Assembly: GCA_045578725.1 (NCBI GenBank)
Contig: JAZNKS010000005.1
Span: 5,969 to 69,968, forward strand
Source of the DNA: Flemingiibacterium sp045578725
Lineage (GTDB): Bacteria > Bacillota > Clostridia > Oscillospirales > CAG-272
Direction: 5' to 3'
DNA length: 64,000 bases
Part shown: positions 32,450 through 40,440 of the stretch, piece by piece
How positions within the stretch are numbered: position 1 is the first letter of the stretch
Layout: every line of letters begins with the position of its first letter
Made by a program: the position numbers and the translations under genes
The notes under the pieces: generated by a model
The model's input: only the letters and a program-made list of their open reading frames with translations
Database searches by the model: none
Told to the model about the DNA's origin: nothing

Positions 32450-35020
32450 ATGAAACGAACGCTTCCGACCCTTCTGATTGCCCTGACTCTTGCCTTCGGC
32501 ACCGCCTGCGGCGAAATGCCGCCGGGTCCTGCCGATCCGACCGATTCGGAAAAGACCGAACAGACGGATTCCGGTTTGGTCCCGTCCGACACCGGAACGA
32601 ACGATACCCTGCCGGATGATACGGAACCGGCTGATCCCGATCCCGTCACGCCGCCCGCCGATACCGATCTCGGCCCGGTAAACGGATTTATTGTGCTGAC
32701 CGATCCCGCGATTCCCACAATGGAGGAGATTGAGCGGCTGGTTGCTCACGCCGCCGAAATCTGGAACCGTATGAGCATCGGAACGCTGGATGCCGAATAC
32801 GGCAAGCCGGCCGATGACGAGGGGCGCTATTATCCCGTGCGCGATTATAAAACCCGCACCGCGCTGGAGAAGCGCTTTGCCGAGTCCTTCACGGCGGAGC
32901 TGACCGAAACCTTCCTCGGCGAGCTGTTTGACGGGCTTTACCGCGAGATCGACGGACGGCTCTGCGTGATGCCGGCCGATCGGGGCACGGACAGCCGCGC
33001 CGGTGTGGAGTCGCTGGAGGCTCAGGTGGTCGATGATACCACCGTCCGGGTCATCCGGCGGATTGCAGTCTTCGAGATTTTGGAGGACGGGGAGGATTTC
33101 ATCTGGTATCCGGTCGGCTTCTGCCCGCAGGAGCTGATGCTGGTCTATGAGGACGGCCGCTGGGTCTTTGATACCTTCACCGTCTGGGACAATCTGTCCC
33201 TCTGGGATGACGGCAAGGGTGAGCCGATCACAGACGGCCGCGCCATCGCCGAAGCGTTTCTGAAAAAAGAAAAGAATCCCGGTACCGTGGATTCCATCGC
33301 CTATGCCTTCAACGGCTTCTCGCGTTCCATCGGCTCGATCAAAGAAAACGCGGACGGCTCCCGCACCGTCACGCTGAAGCTTTACGCCGACCGCGACAGT
33401 GGCTCGGTTCGCTTCCCCTGCTCCTTCACGGCCCGCAAAACGGAGGCCGGCTGGGAATTCGAGGATTTCCTTCCCCTTGAAGCGATTGCCCACGCGGCTC
33501 TGCAGACACAATTTCATCTGGTTCTGCTGGCCGAGGGAAGTCCCGATTCCGCCCCCGCCGCGTATCTGGAGAAGAATCCCGAGGCTGTCGATGCCATCCT
33601 GGCTAACGGCAAGGCCGCCCTTCCCTATCTGCTTCATCTTGCCGCGACCGATCACAAGCTGACCGGTCAGCTCGCCGCCCAGCTGGCCTTCCGGATCGAT
33701 CCGGCGGCATTCGACCGCTCTTTTCCCTCGCCCGACGGCAAATTCCTGCTGAAGACGCACGATCCGTCCGGCCTTACCGGTGACGGAATCGTCATCCACC
33801 GCACGCTGAGCCTTATCGATGCCGCGACGGGTGAGGTTCTGGCCTCCGCCCCGCTGGCCTCTGCCAACCGCAATGCGGTGATTCATTGGTCGCCCGACGG
33901 AAAATGGGCCGCCGTGACCGATGACAATCCGGTTCGTGTTCCCGTTTACAACGCCGTAACGCTGGAGAGAATCGCTTCTGTCAACGCCTATTCCGACATT
34001 CTCCCGTTTCTGAAGAAGGATGGCGTGCTCGGCGATACCGACAGCGCCAAAAGCTGTATCCTCACCGTGGATGGTTGGACAGCCGACTCCCTCATCATCG
34101 GTTTTGCCGCCGAGGCATGGGGCGATCACGGGCGCGCAGACGGTTCCCTGACCTGCCGCCTTTCGGACGGAAGCCTGCTGGAACCGGAATATGTCCACAC
34201 GCCGCTCCCCGAGCCGCAGTACGATGAAACCGAGGCCTTCATCCGCGATCAGCTGGCCATCCTTGTCGGCGATCCGGCCGAGGGAACCGATGCGGCGGAT
34301 TACATCAGCGCCCATCCCGAAGCCTTTGATGCGATCGTGGCGCGTGGCCGTGAGGCGCTTGACTGCCTGCAGAGGATCGGAAGCCGGTACTACGATTATC
34401 AGATGGCCGGCGATACCGTCAAGCTTCACCGCGCTCTGATGGCGATGACCGCCGCCTATCATATCGACGGCGATCTCTACGATGCCGTATGGGAATCCCC
34501 CGACGGGAAGCACGAGCTTCGGCTGAAGGCGGAATCCTTCTTCACCCTGCTCTATTCCCAGTCCGGCATCACCTACGACCGGGCCGAGCTTATCGAAAAG
34601 GCGACCGGCCGCATACTGATCGTCAACGAGGGCATCTTTGACGGATTCATGGAGGCCGAGTGGTCGCCCGACGGCCGCTTCGCACTTCTGAAGATTCCCT
34701 ATGCAGGCGGAAAATACGGCACCGGTCTGCTGCTTTTCGATACCGTGCGCGGCAGGGCCGAGCCCCTTCCCACGGTGGAGATGGCTTATGATGCCAGCGC
34801 CGCCTCCATAATCAAGGACCGCTTCGGCGCGGACATCGGCCTGTACGCCGCCCATCCCACCGGCATTGTCTGGCAGGATGACGGCACGGTTCTGGTGGAG
34901 CTGGAGCTGGTATTCGGCGCCGCCTCCAATCCGTTCCCCGTCAGCGGAAGCTATGTCTGGGATCCCGAAGCCTCCTCCTTCCGGGATGCCGTCTTCGCCG
35001 CTTCCGATAGGCAGGAATAA
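32450..35020 (+). CDS. large lipoprotein with beta-propeller-like repeats
   Basis: An 856-residue secreted lipoprotein. Signal peptide MKRTLPTLLIALTLAFG with lipobox GTAC, then a Pro/Asp/Thr-rich linker. Two segments resemble WD40-like strands (HWSPDGKWAAV and EWSPDGRFALL). It contains a duplicated module: YLEKNPEAVDAILANGKAAL and later YISAHPEAFDAIVARGREAL, each followed by a propeller-like part. It is the third gene after the ECF sigma and its probable anti-sigma factor, so it may be part of the same envelope-signalling system. The function itself is not recognised. Confidence 0.65.
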   Translation: MKRTLPTLLIALTLAFGTACGEMPPGPADPTDSEKTEQTDSGLVPSDTGTNDTLPDDTEPADPDPVTPPADTDLGPVNGFIVLTDPAIPTMEEIERLVAHAAEIWNRMSIGTLDAEYGKPADDEGRYYPVRDYKTRTALEKRFAESFTAELTETFLGELFDGLYREIDGRLCVMPADRGTDSRAGVESLEAQVVDDTTVRVIRRIAVFEILEDGEDFIWYPVGFCPQELMLVYEDGRWVFDTFTVWDNLSLWDDGKGEPITDGRAIAEAFLKKEKNPGTVDSIAYAFNGFSRSIGSIKENADGSRTVTLKLYADRDSGSVRFPCSFTARKTEAGWEFEDFLPLEAIAHAALQTQFHLVLLAEGSPDSAPAAYLEKNPEAVDAILANGKAALPYLLHLAATDHKLTGQLAAQLAFRIDPAAFDRSFPSPDGKFLLKTHDPSGLTGDGIVIHRTLSLIDAATGEVLASAPLASANRNAVIHWSPDGKWAAVTDDNPVRVPVYNAVTLERIASVNAYSDILPFLKKDGVLGDTDSAKSCILTVDGWTADSLIIGFAAEAWGDHGRADGSLTCRLSDGSLLEPEYVHTPLPEPQYDETEAFIRDQLAILVGDPAEGTDAADYISAHPEAFDAIVARGREALDCLQRIGSRYYDYQMAGDTVKLHRALMAMTAAYHIDGDLYDAVWESPDGKHELRLKAESFFTLLYSQSGITYDRAELIEKATGRILIVNEGIFDGFMEAEWSPDGRFALLKIPYAGGKYGTGLLLFDTVRGRAEPLPTVEMAYDASAASIIKDRFGADIGLYAAHPTGIVWQDDGTVLVELELVFGAASNPFPVSGSYVWDPEASSFRDAVFAASDRQE

Positions 35021-35027
35021 CGTAAAA

Positions 35028-35058
35028 CTCCCGGAGCCGAGGCTCCGGGAGCTTTTTT
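35028..35058. terminator. bidirectional rho-independent terminator
   Basis: CTCCCGGAGCC-GA-GGCTCCGGGAG (35028-35051) with TTTTTTC after it and GTAAAA before it. It serves the + strand lipoprotein gene and the convergent membrane protein gene. Confidence 0.88.
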
Positions 35059-35384
35059 CAGTATTTGTCGCGGTGGAAGGCGTAGCCGAGCACGCTTCCC
35101 ATCAGGGCGAGGCCGCCATAGGAGAAGATGTAGGGAATGTCGCTCTGCTGATAATTCAGCACCAGCGTGGGCGCGAAGATCAGCGCGACGATCACGCAGT
35201 AATACCAGACCCAGCCGTTTCGCTTGCCGAAGATGAGGCCGCTTCCCAGACAGCAGGCGGGCGTGATGATCTTCAGCGCGAAATCCTCAAAGGCCGTGCC
35301 CTTCAGCGCAGGCGGCACGAAATAAAAGAGCGCGATCATCACCAGCAGATAGGGGATCCATTTCCGGAAGGGAACTTTTTCCAT
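35058..35384 (-). CDS. small integral membrane protein
   Basis: A 108-residue protein with about four hydrophobic segments (PYLLVMIALFYFVPP; FALKIITPACCLGSGLIFG; WVWYYCVIVALIFAPTLVL; IFSYGGLALMGSVLGYAF). No family is recognised. The start at 35384 has the SD AAAGGA. It is the last gene of a - strand unit xpt-thioesterase-this gene, with only 1 nt between it and the thioesterase gene. Confidence 0.7.
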   Translation of the reverse strand: MEKVPFRKWIPYLLVMIALFYFVPPALKGTAFEDFALKIITPACCLGSGLIFGKRNGWVWYYCVIVALIFAPTLVLNYQQSDIPYIFSYGGLALMGSVLGYAFHRDKY

Positions 35385-35385
35385 A

Positions 35386-35841
35386 TCATTTTCCTTTCTG
35401 ATTCTTCCTGCGGATTTCGGCCTTCTTCCACTCCTCGATTTCCTCTTCGGTTTCGGGGCGAAGGGGCGGTACCGGCGTCGGACGGCCGATTTCATCCAGC
35501 GCAACCATCGTAAGGTAGGCGGAATTGATAAGCTGGCGGGATCCGTCCAGCAGCTCCACATAGGATTTCACGCAGACATCCATCGAGGTGCGGCCGACAT
35601 AGACCAACTTGGCGCAGAGGACGATCATGCTGTTGGCATAGGCCGGCTCCTTGAATTCCAGCGTATGCACCAGCACCGTGGTAACGTTGCGGTTGGAATG
35701 GCGGCGGGCGGCAACGGCGGCCACAATATCGATCCACTCCATCAGACGGCCGCCGAACAGCCGGTTATAGCCGTTCATCGCATCCAGCGTCAGGATCTGG
35801 ACCTGTTCGGCTGCCGATTGGCTCGGAGTTTTGGCTTCCAT
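35386..35841 (-). CDS. acyl-CoA thioesterase, hotdog fold (YciA/BACH type)
   Basis: A 151-residue single hotdog domain. The hallmark MNGYNRLFGGRLMEWIDIVAA (with helix GGRLM) and RHSNRNVTTV are typical of acyl-CoA hydrolases of the YciA/BACH group; the strand EFKEPAYANSMIVL and VGRTSMDV follow. It hydrolyses acyl-CoA to free acid and CoA in the cytosol; chain length is unknown. It is translated right after xpt, whose stop it directly precedes, so they share a transcript. Confidence 0.85.
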   Translation of the reverse strand: MEAKTPSQSAAEQVQILTLDAMNGYNRLFGGRLMEWIDIVAAVAARRHSNRNVTTVLVHTLEFKEPAYANSMIVLCAKLVYVGRTSMDVCVKSYVELLDGSRQLINSAYLTMVALDEIGRPTPVPPLRPETEEEIEEWKKAEIRRKNQKGK

Positions 35842-36423
35842 TCAGTTCTCCTGTTCCCGGAAGCAGATGCCTCCGTCCTCTGTCAGCTCGACAATGGCCA
35901 GCGATTCCAGATGGATGCCCATCCCCCGGATGATGGCACCGCCCTCCTGGAAGCCCTTCTCGATGCAGATGCCCGCACCGCAGAGGGTCGCGCCGGCCTC
36001 CTCGATGATCTCCTTCAGGCCGAGAATCGCCTTGCCCTTGGCCAGGAAATCGTCGATGATCAGCACGCGGTCGCCCTCACCCAGGAACTTCTTGGATACG
36101 CGGATGGTATAATCCTTTCCCTTGGTATAGGAATGAACGACGGAGGTGTAGACATCGCCGTCCAGATTCTTCGACTCCACCTTCTTGGCAAAGACTACCG
36201 GAACGCTGAAATGGCGGGCGGTCAGGCAGGCAATGCCGATGCCCGAGGCCTCGACTGTCAGAATCTTGGTGATGCCGTCCTCCTTGAAGAGGCGGTAAAA
36301 TTCCGCTCCAAGAGCATCGATCAGTTCAATATCCATCTGATGATTGAGGAAGCTGTCAACCTTGACAATGCCGCCCTCCTTGATTATGCCGTCGCGGAGA
36401 ATACGCTCTTCGAGATATTTCAT
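35842..36423 (-). CDS. xpt: xanthine phosphoribosyltransferase
   Basis: A 193-residue purine phosphoribosyltransferase; it converts xanthine and PRPP to XMP in the salvage pathway. The PRPP motif VLIIDDFLAKGKA (about 127-139) is clear, and the opening MKYLEERILRDG and LNHQMDIELI match Xpt closely. The length equals the family norm. The SD is GAAGGGA. Xpt genes in Bacillota are often under a purine riboswitch; I found no such structure in the 130 nt upstream. Confidence 0.92.
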   Translation of the reverse strand: MKYLEERILRDGIIKEGGIVKVDSFLNHQMDIELIDALGAEFYRLFKEDGITKILTVEASGIGIACLTARHFSVPVVFAKKVESKNLDGDVYTSVVHSYTKGKDYTIRVSKKFLGEGDRVLIIDDFLAKGKAILGLKEIIEEAGATLCGAGICIEKGFQEGGAIIRGMGIHLESLAIVELTEDGGICFREQEN

Positions 36424-36556
36424 GTTATGTCCCTTCCGCCCGTTCGGGATGCCGGGCTGTTTTTTCGGCTTTTGGCCGTAATTGTCCTGTTTTGGATTCA
36501 TTTTGGGGAACCGATCCGGCCGCGTTTTCATAAACTGCAGTAAAGGCGGTGATCGG

Positions 36557-37246
36557 ATGAATTTCTGTCGCGGGCCAAAGCGCGCCCACCGGATGACGGC
36601 AGGTCTTTGCCTGCTGGTTTTATGTATGCTGTTTCTCTTTTCGCTCTGCTGGTTCAACCACAGGATCCGTCCGCTGGCCATGCAGGCCGCGCGGGCCCGG
36701 GCGATTCTCACCGCCTCGGATACGGTGAACGGGGTGGTCGAGGCTTTGCTTGACGAGCGGCCGCTGAAGGCGGTCAGCGTTGCTTATCACGAGGGCGAGG
36801 TCATGGCCGTCGAAACCGATGTCACAGCCGTCAACCGCTTCCGGAGCGCTTCCGTGCGGGCGGTATCCGAGCATCTGAAGCTCTCCGATGAAATGCGCTT
36901 TGCGATCCCGATCGGCAACCTGATCGGCGGCGAGCTGATGGCAGGTCGGGGTATGCCGCTCACGGTATCCCTTCTGCCGCTGGGAGATGTCAGCGCCGAG
37001 GTGCACAGCGAATTCAAAGAATCCGGCATCAATCAGACCCTGCACCGGATCCTCATCCGTTTTCACATCACGCTGGCGGTCATCATCGGAAGCGACAGCA
37101 CGCAGATTGACTGCACCGAGGAGATCTGCGTGGCCGAAACGGTCATCATCGGCAAGGTGCCGGATGCGTACACGGCCATCAACCGCTTTGAGATTGATGA
37201 GCAGGAGGAAAACGATCTGAACGATTACGCGGCGACCATTCCGTGA
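36557..37246 (+). CDS. yunB: sporulation protein YunB
   Basis: A 229-residue membrane-anchored protein with one N-terminal segment (GLCLLVLCMLFLFSLCW, about 16-32), then RIRPLAMQAARARA. It also has IPIGNLIGGELMAGRGMPL and GINQTLHRILIRFHITLAVI, the signature of YunB, made in the mother cell under SigE in Bacillus subtilis. This is the best single sign that the organism forms spores. The start has the SD AAAGGCGG. A box CATAAACT (36528-36535), somewhat like a SigE/SigK -10, lies upstream but is not convincing alone. Confidence 0.88.
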   Translation: MNFCRGPKRAHRMTAGLCLLVLCMLFLFSLCWFNHRIRPLAMQAARARAILTASDTVNGVVEALLDERPLKAVSVAYHEGEVMAVETDVTAVNRFRSASVRAVSEHLKLSDEMRFAIPIGNLIGGELMAGRGMPLTVSLLPLGDVSAEVHSEFKESGINQTLHRILIRFHITLAVIIGSDSTQIDCTEEICVAETVIIGKVPDAYTAINRFEIDEQEENDLNDYAATIP

Positions 37247-37352
37247 TGCGGAGAAATCGCCCGTTTTCCCTCATGCGTGATCCGTTACTTATCTATTATA
37301 CAACGTTTTTGTAAATAAATCAACTATATCCGAAAAAAACATGGAAAACGTC

Positions 37353-37381
37353 TTGCACATTTCTTCGCCTTGTGGTAAAAT
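37353..37381 (+). promoter_or_regulatory. sigma-A type promoter for divIVA-like operon
   Basis: TTGCAC (37353-37358), 17-nt spacer, TAAAAT (37376-37381), 44 nt before the divIVA-like start codon. Confidence 0.75.
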
Positions 37382-37425
37382 ATATAGGTAAAGTCCGAAA
37401 AAACACATCAGAGAAGGATGATCCC

Positions 37426-38118
37426 ATGAAATCACCCAACGCACCTGCCTTCCGCACCGCCATGGGCGGATACAGCAAGCAGGATGTCAATGCCTATATT
37501 GCCGAGCTGAGCAGTCATTATGAGGAGAAGCTGACCGATCTTGAGGGACAGCTGGCCGTGTATATGGCACGCGCCGATGAGGCCGAGGCCGCAGCGGCCC
37601 GGGCTGAGGCCGCACACAAAGAGCTGGAGCAGGCCAACGACCTGATTGCCGCCCAGACCGAGAAGCTTTCGGAGATGGACTCCCTTCGTGAGGAGATCTC
37701 CCGCCTGAAAGAGGAGCTTCAGAGCGCCAAAGCCGCCCTTGAAAATGAAAACAGCGCCAGCGCCGATGCCAAAGCAAAGCTTGCCGAATACGATCAGGTT
37801 TCCGCCAAGGTCGGCGGCATCCTGCTGGATGCCAACGCCGCCGCCGAGCAGATCCGCGCCAGAGCGGCCGCCGATGCCGATGCCTGCCTTGAAAAGGCCT
37901 CGGAGCTTTTGTCGGGGCGTGTGAGCCAGCTCTGCGCGGAAAGCGCCGACTCCATGAGCGCTCTGTTCAATCGGCTGGCCGCCGACAGCGACCGGCTTCT
38001 CAAGGATCAGCAGTTCGCCATTGCGACCCTGCTCGGGGGCCTGTCGGTTCAACTGAATGCTCTGCGAAGCACCGATTGGGCCGCATCCGTCCTTCCGGCC
38101 GAGGATAAGCAGGCATGA
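37426..38118 (+). CDS. DivIVA domain-containing protein
   Basis: A 230-residue coiled-coil protein. The N-terminal FRTAMGGYSKQDVNAYIAEL (about 8-27) is the DivIVA lipid-binding motif; a long Glu/Ala/Lys-rich coiled coil follows (about 30-130). DivIVA proteins mark curved membranes at poles and septa. The start at 37426 uses the SD GAAGGATG. The next gene overlaps by 4 nt (ATGA). It could be the organism's DivIVA/GpsB-like division factor or a shorter relative; the C-terminal half is not recognised. Confidence 0.8.
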   Translation: MKSPNAPAFRTAMGGYSKQDVNAYIAELSSHYEEKLTDLEGQLAVYMARADEAEAAAARAEAAHKELEQANDLIAAQTEKLSEMDSLREEISRLKEELQSAKAALENENSASADAKAKLAEYDQVSAKVGGILLDANAAAEQIRARAAADADACLEKASELLSGRVSQLCAESADSMSALFNRLAADSDRLLKDQQFAIATLLGGLSVQLNALRSTDWAASVLPAEDKQA

Positions 38119-39083
38119 AGGGTACGCCCGAATCCGCCGGATGGGAATCCCCTGCGCTTTCAAAGCTCGGGGAGCGGATCCGCCGTGCCCGGCTGAAGCT
38201 GGGGCTGACCCAGAGTGAGCTGACCGGCGGCGAGCTGACGCGGAATATGCTGAGCCGCATCGAAAACGGCATCGCCTATCCCTCGCTTCCCACCCTGTGT
38301 TATCTGGCCGCGCGGCTGAATCTTCCGCCCGGTGCCCTGCTGGACGGTCCGGAGGAGTATGAACGCAGGAGGCTGCTTTCCGAGCTGCGCCGGCTGGCCG
38401 AAAAAAAGAACTGGAATGCCATGCTGACCCGATTTGAGGAAGCGGGGCTGACGATCCCCGCCGGAACGGACGGCGATGAGCTCCGTTCTCTGCTGGGCGA
38501 GGCCCATTACCGTCTGGCATGGGAGCTCTATGCCCGCGGCAGGCGCACCGATGCCCATGCAAAGCTCGAGGAAGCCGCCCGTTTTCTTCCCGAAAGCGGA
38601 GCCCTTCCCCTCACACTCGAAGATGTCCGCCTTGCCGGGCTTGTCCTTGACGGCACCGACCCGTATGCCGCCGCCGATGCCGCCTCACGCGGGGAGAAAG
38701 CCGCCGATTCGGTCTGCCGCATCAACGATCTTGCGGCCTATGTATGGGCCAAATCCCTGCTTACCGGACGGGAGGGCCGCTCCTATTCCCAGCCGGACGA
38801 GCGTGCGCAGGATGTCAAAACACGTCTGGAGCCGATCCTGCCGCTCATGAAGGATGAATTTCTGCGCTCTCACATCGAGGCGAAAACCGATATGGCGCTG
38901 GCCGATTATCTGTCCGCCAAGGCACGGCTGATGAAGCTGACCGCCGCTCCGGACACGCTTCCGCCCTCGCTCCTGTTTGAGCTGTACACGGATCTTGAAA
39001 TCTGCTGCAAATGCTGCGGCGACTTTGAAAATGCCTACAAATACGCGAGCAGCAAGCTCGCGCTTTCACGGAGAATACAATGA
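38115..39083 (+). CDS. XRE family regulator with TPR-like C-terminal part
   Basis: A 322-residue protein. The N-terminal helix-turn-helix (about 17-75: LGERIRRARLKLGLTQSELT, LSRIENGIAYPSLPTLCYLA) is an XRE/HTH_3 domain, and the rest is all-alpha and repeat-like as in TPR regulators of the Rgg/PlcR type (LGEAHYRLAWELYARGRRTD, SLLFELYTDLEICCKCCGDF). It sits between the divIVA-like gene and ispF, overlapping both by 4 nt. Its target is not known. Confidence 0.8.
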   Translation: MKGTPESAGWESPALSKLGERIRRARLKLGLTQSELTGGELTRNMLSRIENGIAYPSLPTLCYLAARLNLPPGALLDGPEEYERRRLLSELRRLAEKKNWNAMLTRFEEAGLTIPAGTDGDELRSLLGEAHYRLAWELYARGRRTDAHAKLEEAARFLPESGALPLTLEDVRLAGLVLDGTDPYAAADAASRGEKAADSVCRINDLAAYVWAKSLLTGREGRSYSQPDERAQDVKTRLEPILPLMKDEFLRSHIEAKTDMALADYLSAKARLMKLTAAPDTLPPSLLFELYTDLEICCKCCGDFENAYKYASSKLALSRRIQ

Positions 39084-39592
39084 ATAACAGCCCTCTTTCC
39101 CTGCGCATCGGCCACGGCTATGATGTGCACCGGCTGGTGAGCGGCCGCCGTCTGATTCTCGGCGGAGTGGATATTCCCTTTGAAAAGGGACTGCTCGGCC
39201 ATTCGGATGCCGATGTGCTGGTTCACGCGATTATGGATGCCCTGCTGGGTGCGGCCGCGCTCGGCGATATCGGCAAGCTGTTTCCCGATACCGATCCGGC
39301 CTATGAAGGGGCCGACAGCCTGCGCCTTGCCGGAGCCGTCGCCGATGTGATCCGCAAAGAAGGCTATGTGATCGGCAACATCGATGCGACCGTTCTGGCC
39401 CAGCGCCCGAAGCTCGCGCCGCATATTGCCGATATGAGAGAAAAAATCGCCGATGCGCTCGGCATACATCCCGGGCAGATCAGCGTAAAAGCGACAACGG
39501 AGGAAAAGCTCGGCTTCACCGGTGCCGGCGAGGGCATTGCCGCCCACGCCGTCGCGCTGATTGGCCGTGCCCCCTCCGCATCGGATCTATAA
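39080..39592 (+). CDS. ispF: 2-C-methyl-D-erythritol 2,4-cyclodiphosphate synthase
   Basis: A 170-residue enzyme of the MEP isoprenoid pathway. The zinc ligands are in IGHGYDVHRL (Asp and His, about 10-19) and GHSDADVLVHAIMDALLG (His); the family segment ATTEEKLGFTGAGEGI is near the C-terminus. It makes the cyclic diphosphate from CDP-ME 2-phosphate. The length is normal. It is translationally coupled to the XRE gene. Other MEP genes are not in the window. Confidence 0.95.
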   Translation: MNNSPLSLRIGHGYDVHRLVSGRRLILGGVDIPFEKGLLGHSDADVLVHAIMDALLGAAALGDIGKLFPDTDPAYEGADSLRLAGAVADVIRKEGYVIGNIDATVLAQRPKLAPHIADMREKIADALGIHPGQISVKATTEEKLGFTGAGEGIAAHAVALIGRAPSASDL

Positions 39593-39740
39593 AAAGCGGC
39601 GCCGGAAGCGGTGTATTCTTCGGATTCCCTGATTTTTCACATCCGGGCCGTCCCGCCGCCGCACGCGCTCCATTACAGAATATGTCATCCGGTGCCGGAA
39701 GGTTCCGCACCCGGACAGGATCAGAAAGGATTTATGAATC

Positions 39741-40400
39741 ATGATTAAAATTGCTCCGTCGCTGCTGGCCAGCGACTTCTCCAAGCTCGCCGAAGAGGTT
39801 GCCCGCGTGGAGGCCGGCGGCGCCGATATGCTCCATCTGGACGTCATGGATGGCGCATTCGTCCCCAATATCAGCTTCGGTGCCGGCGTGATTTCGTCCA
39901 TCCGCCGTCATTGCGGCCTCATCTTCGATGTGCATCTGATGATCAATCAGCCCGCCCGCTACATCGGCGATTTCGTCAAGGCCGGTGCGGATCTGATCAC
40001 CATCCACTACGAGAGCTGTGACAATCACATCGAGGTGCTGAAGCAGATCAAAGCGGCCGGCTGCAAGGCGGCCATCTCGATCAAGCCCGCCACCCCGGCC
40101 TTCATTCTGGAGCCGCTGCTGGAATATGTGGATATGGTGCTGGTTATGACGGTCGAGCCGGGCTTCGGCGGTCAGGCCTTCATCCCGGAAACGATGGCAA
40201 GCGTCCGTGCCGTCGCCGAGATGATCGAGCGCAAGAATCTCCCCGTCCAGATTCAGGTGGACGGCGGCATCAATGCCGAAACGATCGTCACCGCCTATGA
40301 GGCGGGCGCGCGGATCTTCGTTGCCGGCTCTTCGGTCTTCAAGGCCCCCGATGCCGGGGAAGCCATCACCGCCCTCCGCCGCGCGGTCGGTGAGGAATAA
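39741..40400 (+). CDS. rpe: ribulose-phosphate 3-epimerase
   Basis: A 219-residue TIM barrel; it interconverts ribulose-5-phosphate and xylulose-5-phosphate. Family segments: KIAPSLLASDFSKL, LHLDVMDGAFVPN (Asp, His ligands), FDVHLMI, VLVMTVEPGFGGQAF and IQVDGGIN. The SD AAAGGA lies 10 nt before the ATG. A five-codon frame ATG-AAT-CAT-GAT-TAA (39734-39748) overlaps the start in another frame and could influence initiation. A terminator follows at 40409. Confidence 0.95.
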   Translation: MIKIAPSLLASDFSKLAEEVARVEAGGADMLHLDVMDGAFVPNISFGAGVISSIRRHCGLIFDVHLMINQPARYIGDFVKAGADLITIHYESCDNHIEVLKQIKAAGCKAAISIKPATPAFILEPLLEYVDMVLVMTVEPGFGGQAFIPETMASVRAVAEMIERKNLPVQIQVDGGINAETIVTAYEAGARIFVAGSSVFKAPDAGEAITALRRAVGEE

Positions 40401-40408
40401 AAGAAACA

Positions 40409-40440
40409 AAAAAGGTGCTGTCAATCAGCACCTTTTTCGT
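40409..40440. terminator. rho-independent terminator
   Basis: AAAGGTGCTG-TCAAT-CAGCACCTTTTT (40411-40436). It ends rpe and may also end the convergent lipoprotein gene from the other side. Confidence 0.88.

Noticed and set aside
36424..36556. Purine riboswitch upstream of xpt
   Set aside because: The conserved purine riboswitch core was looked for in the leader and not found.
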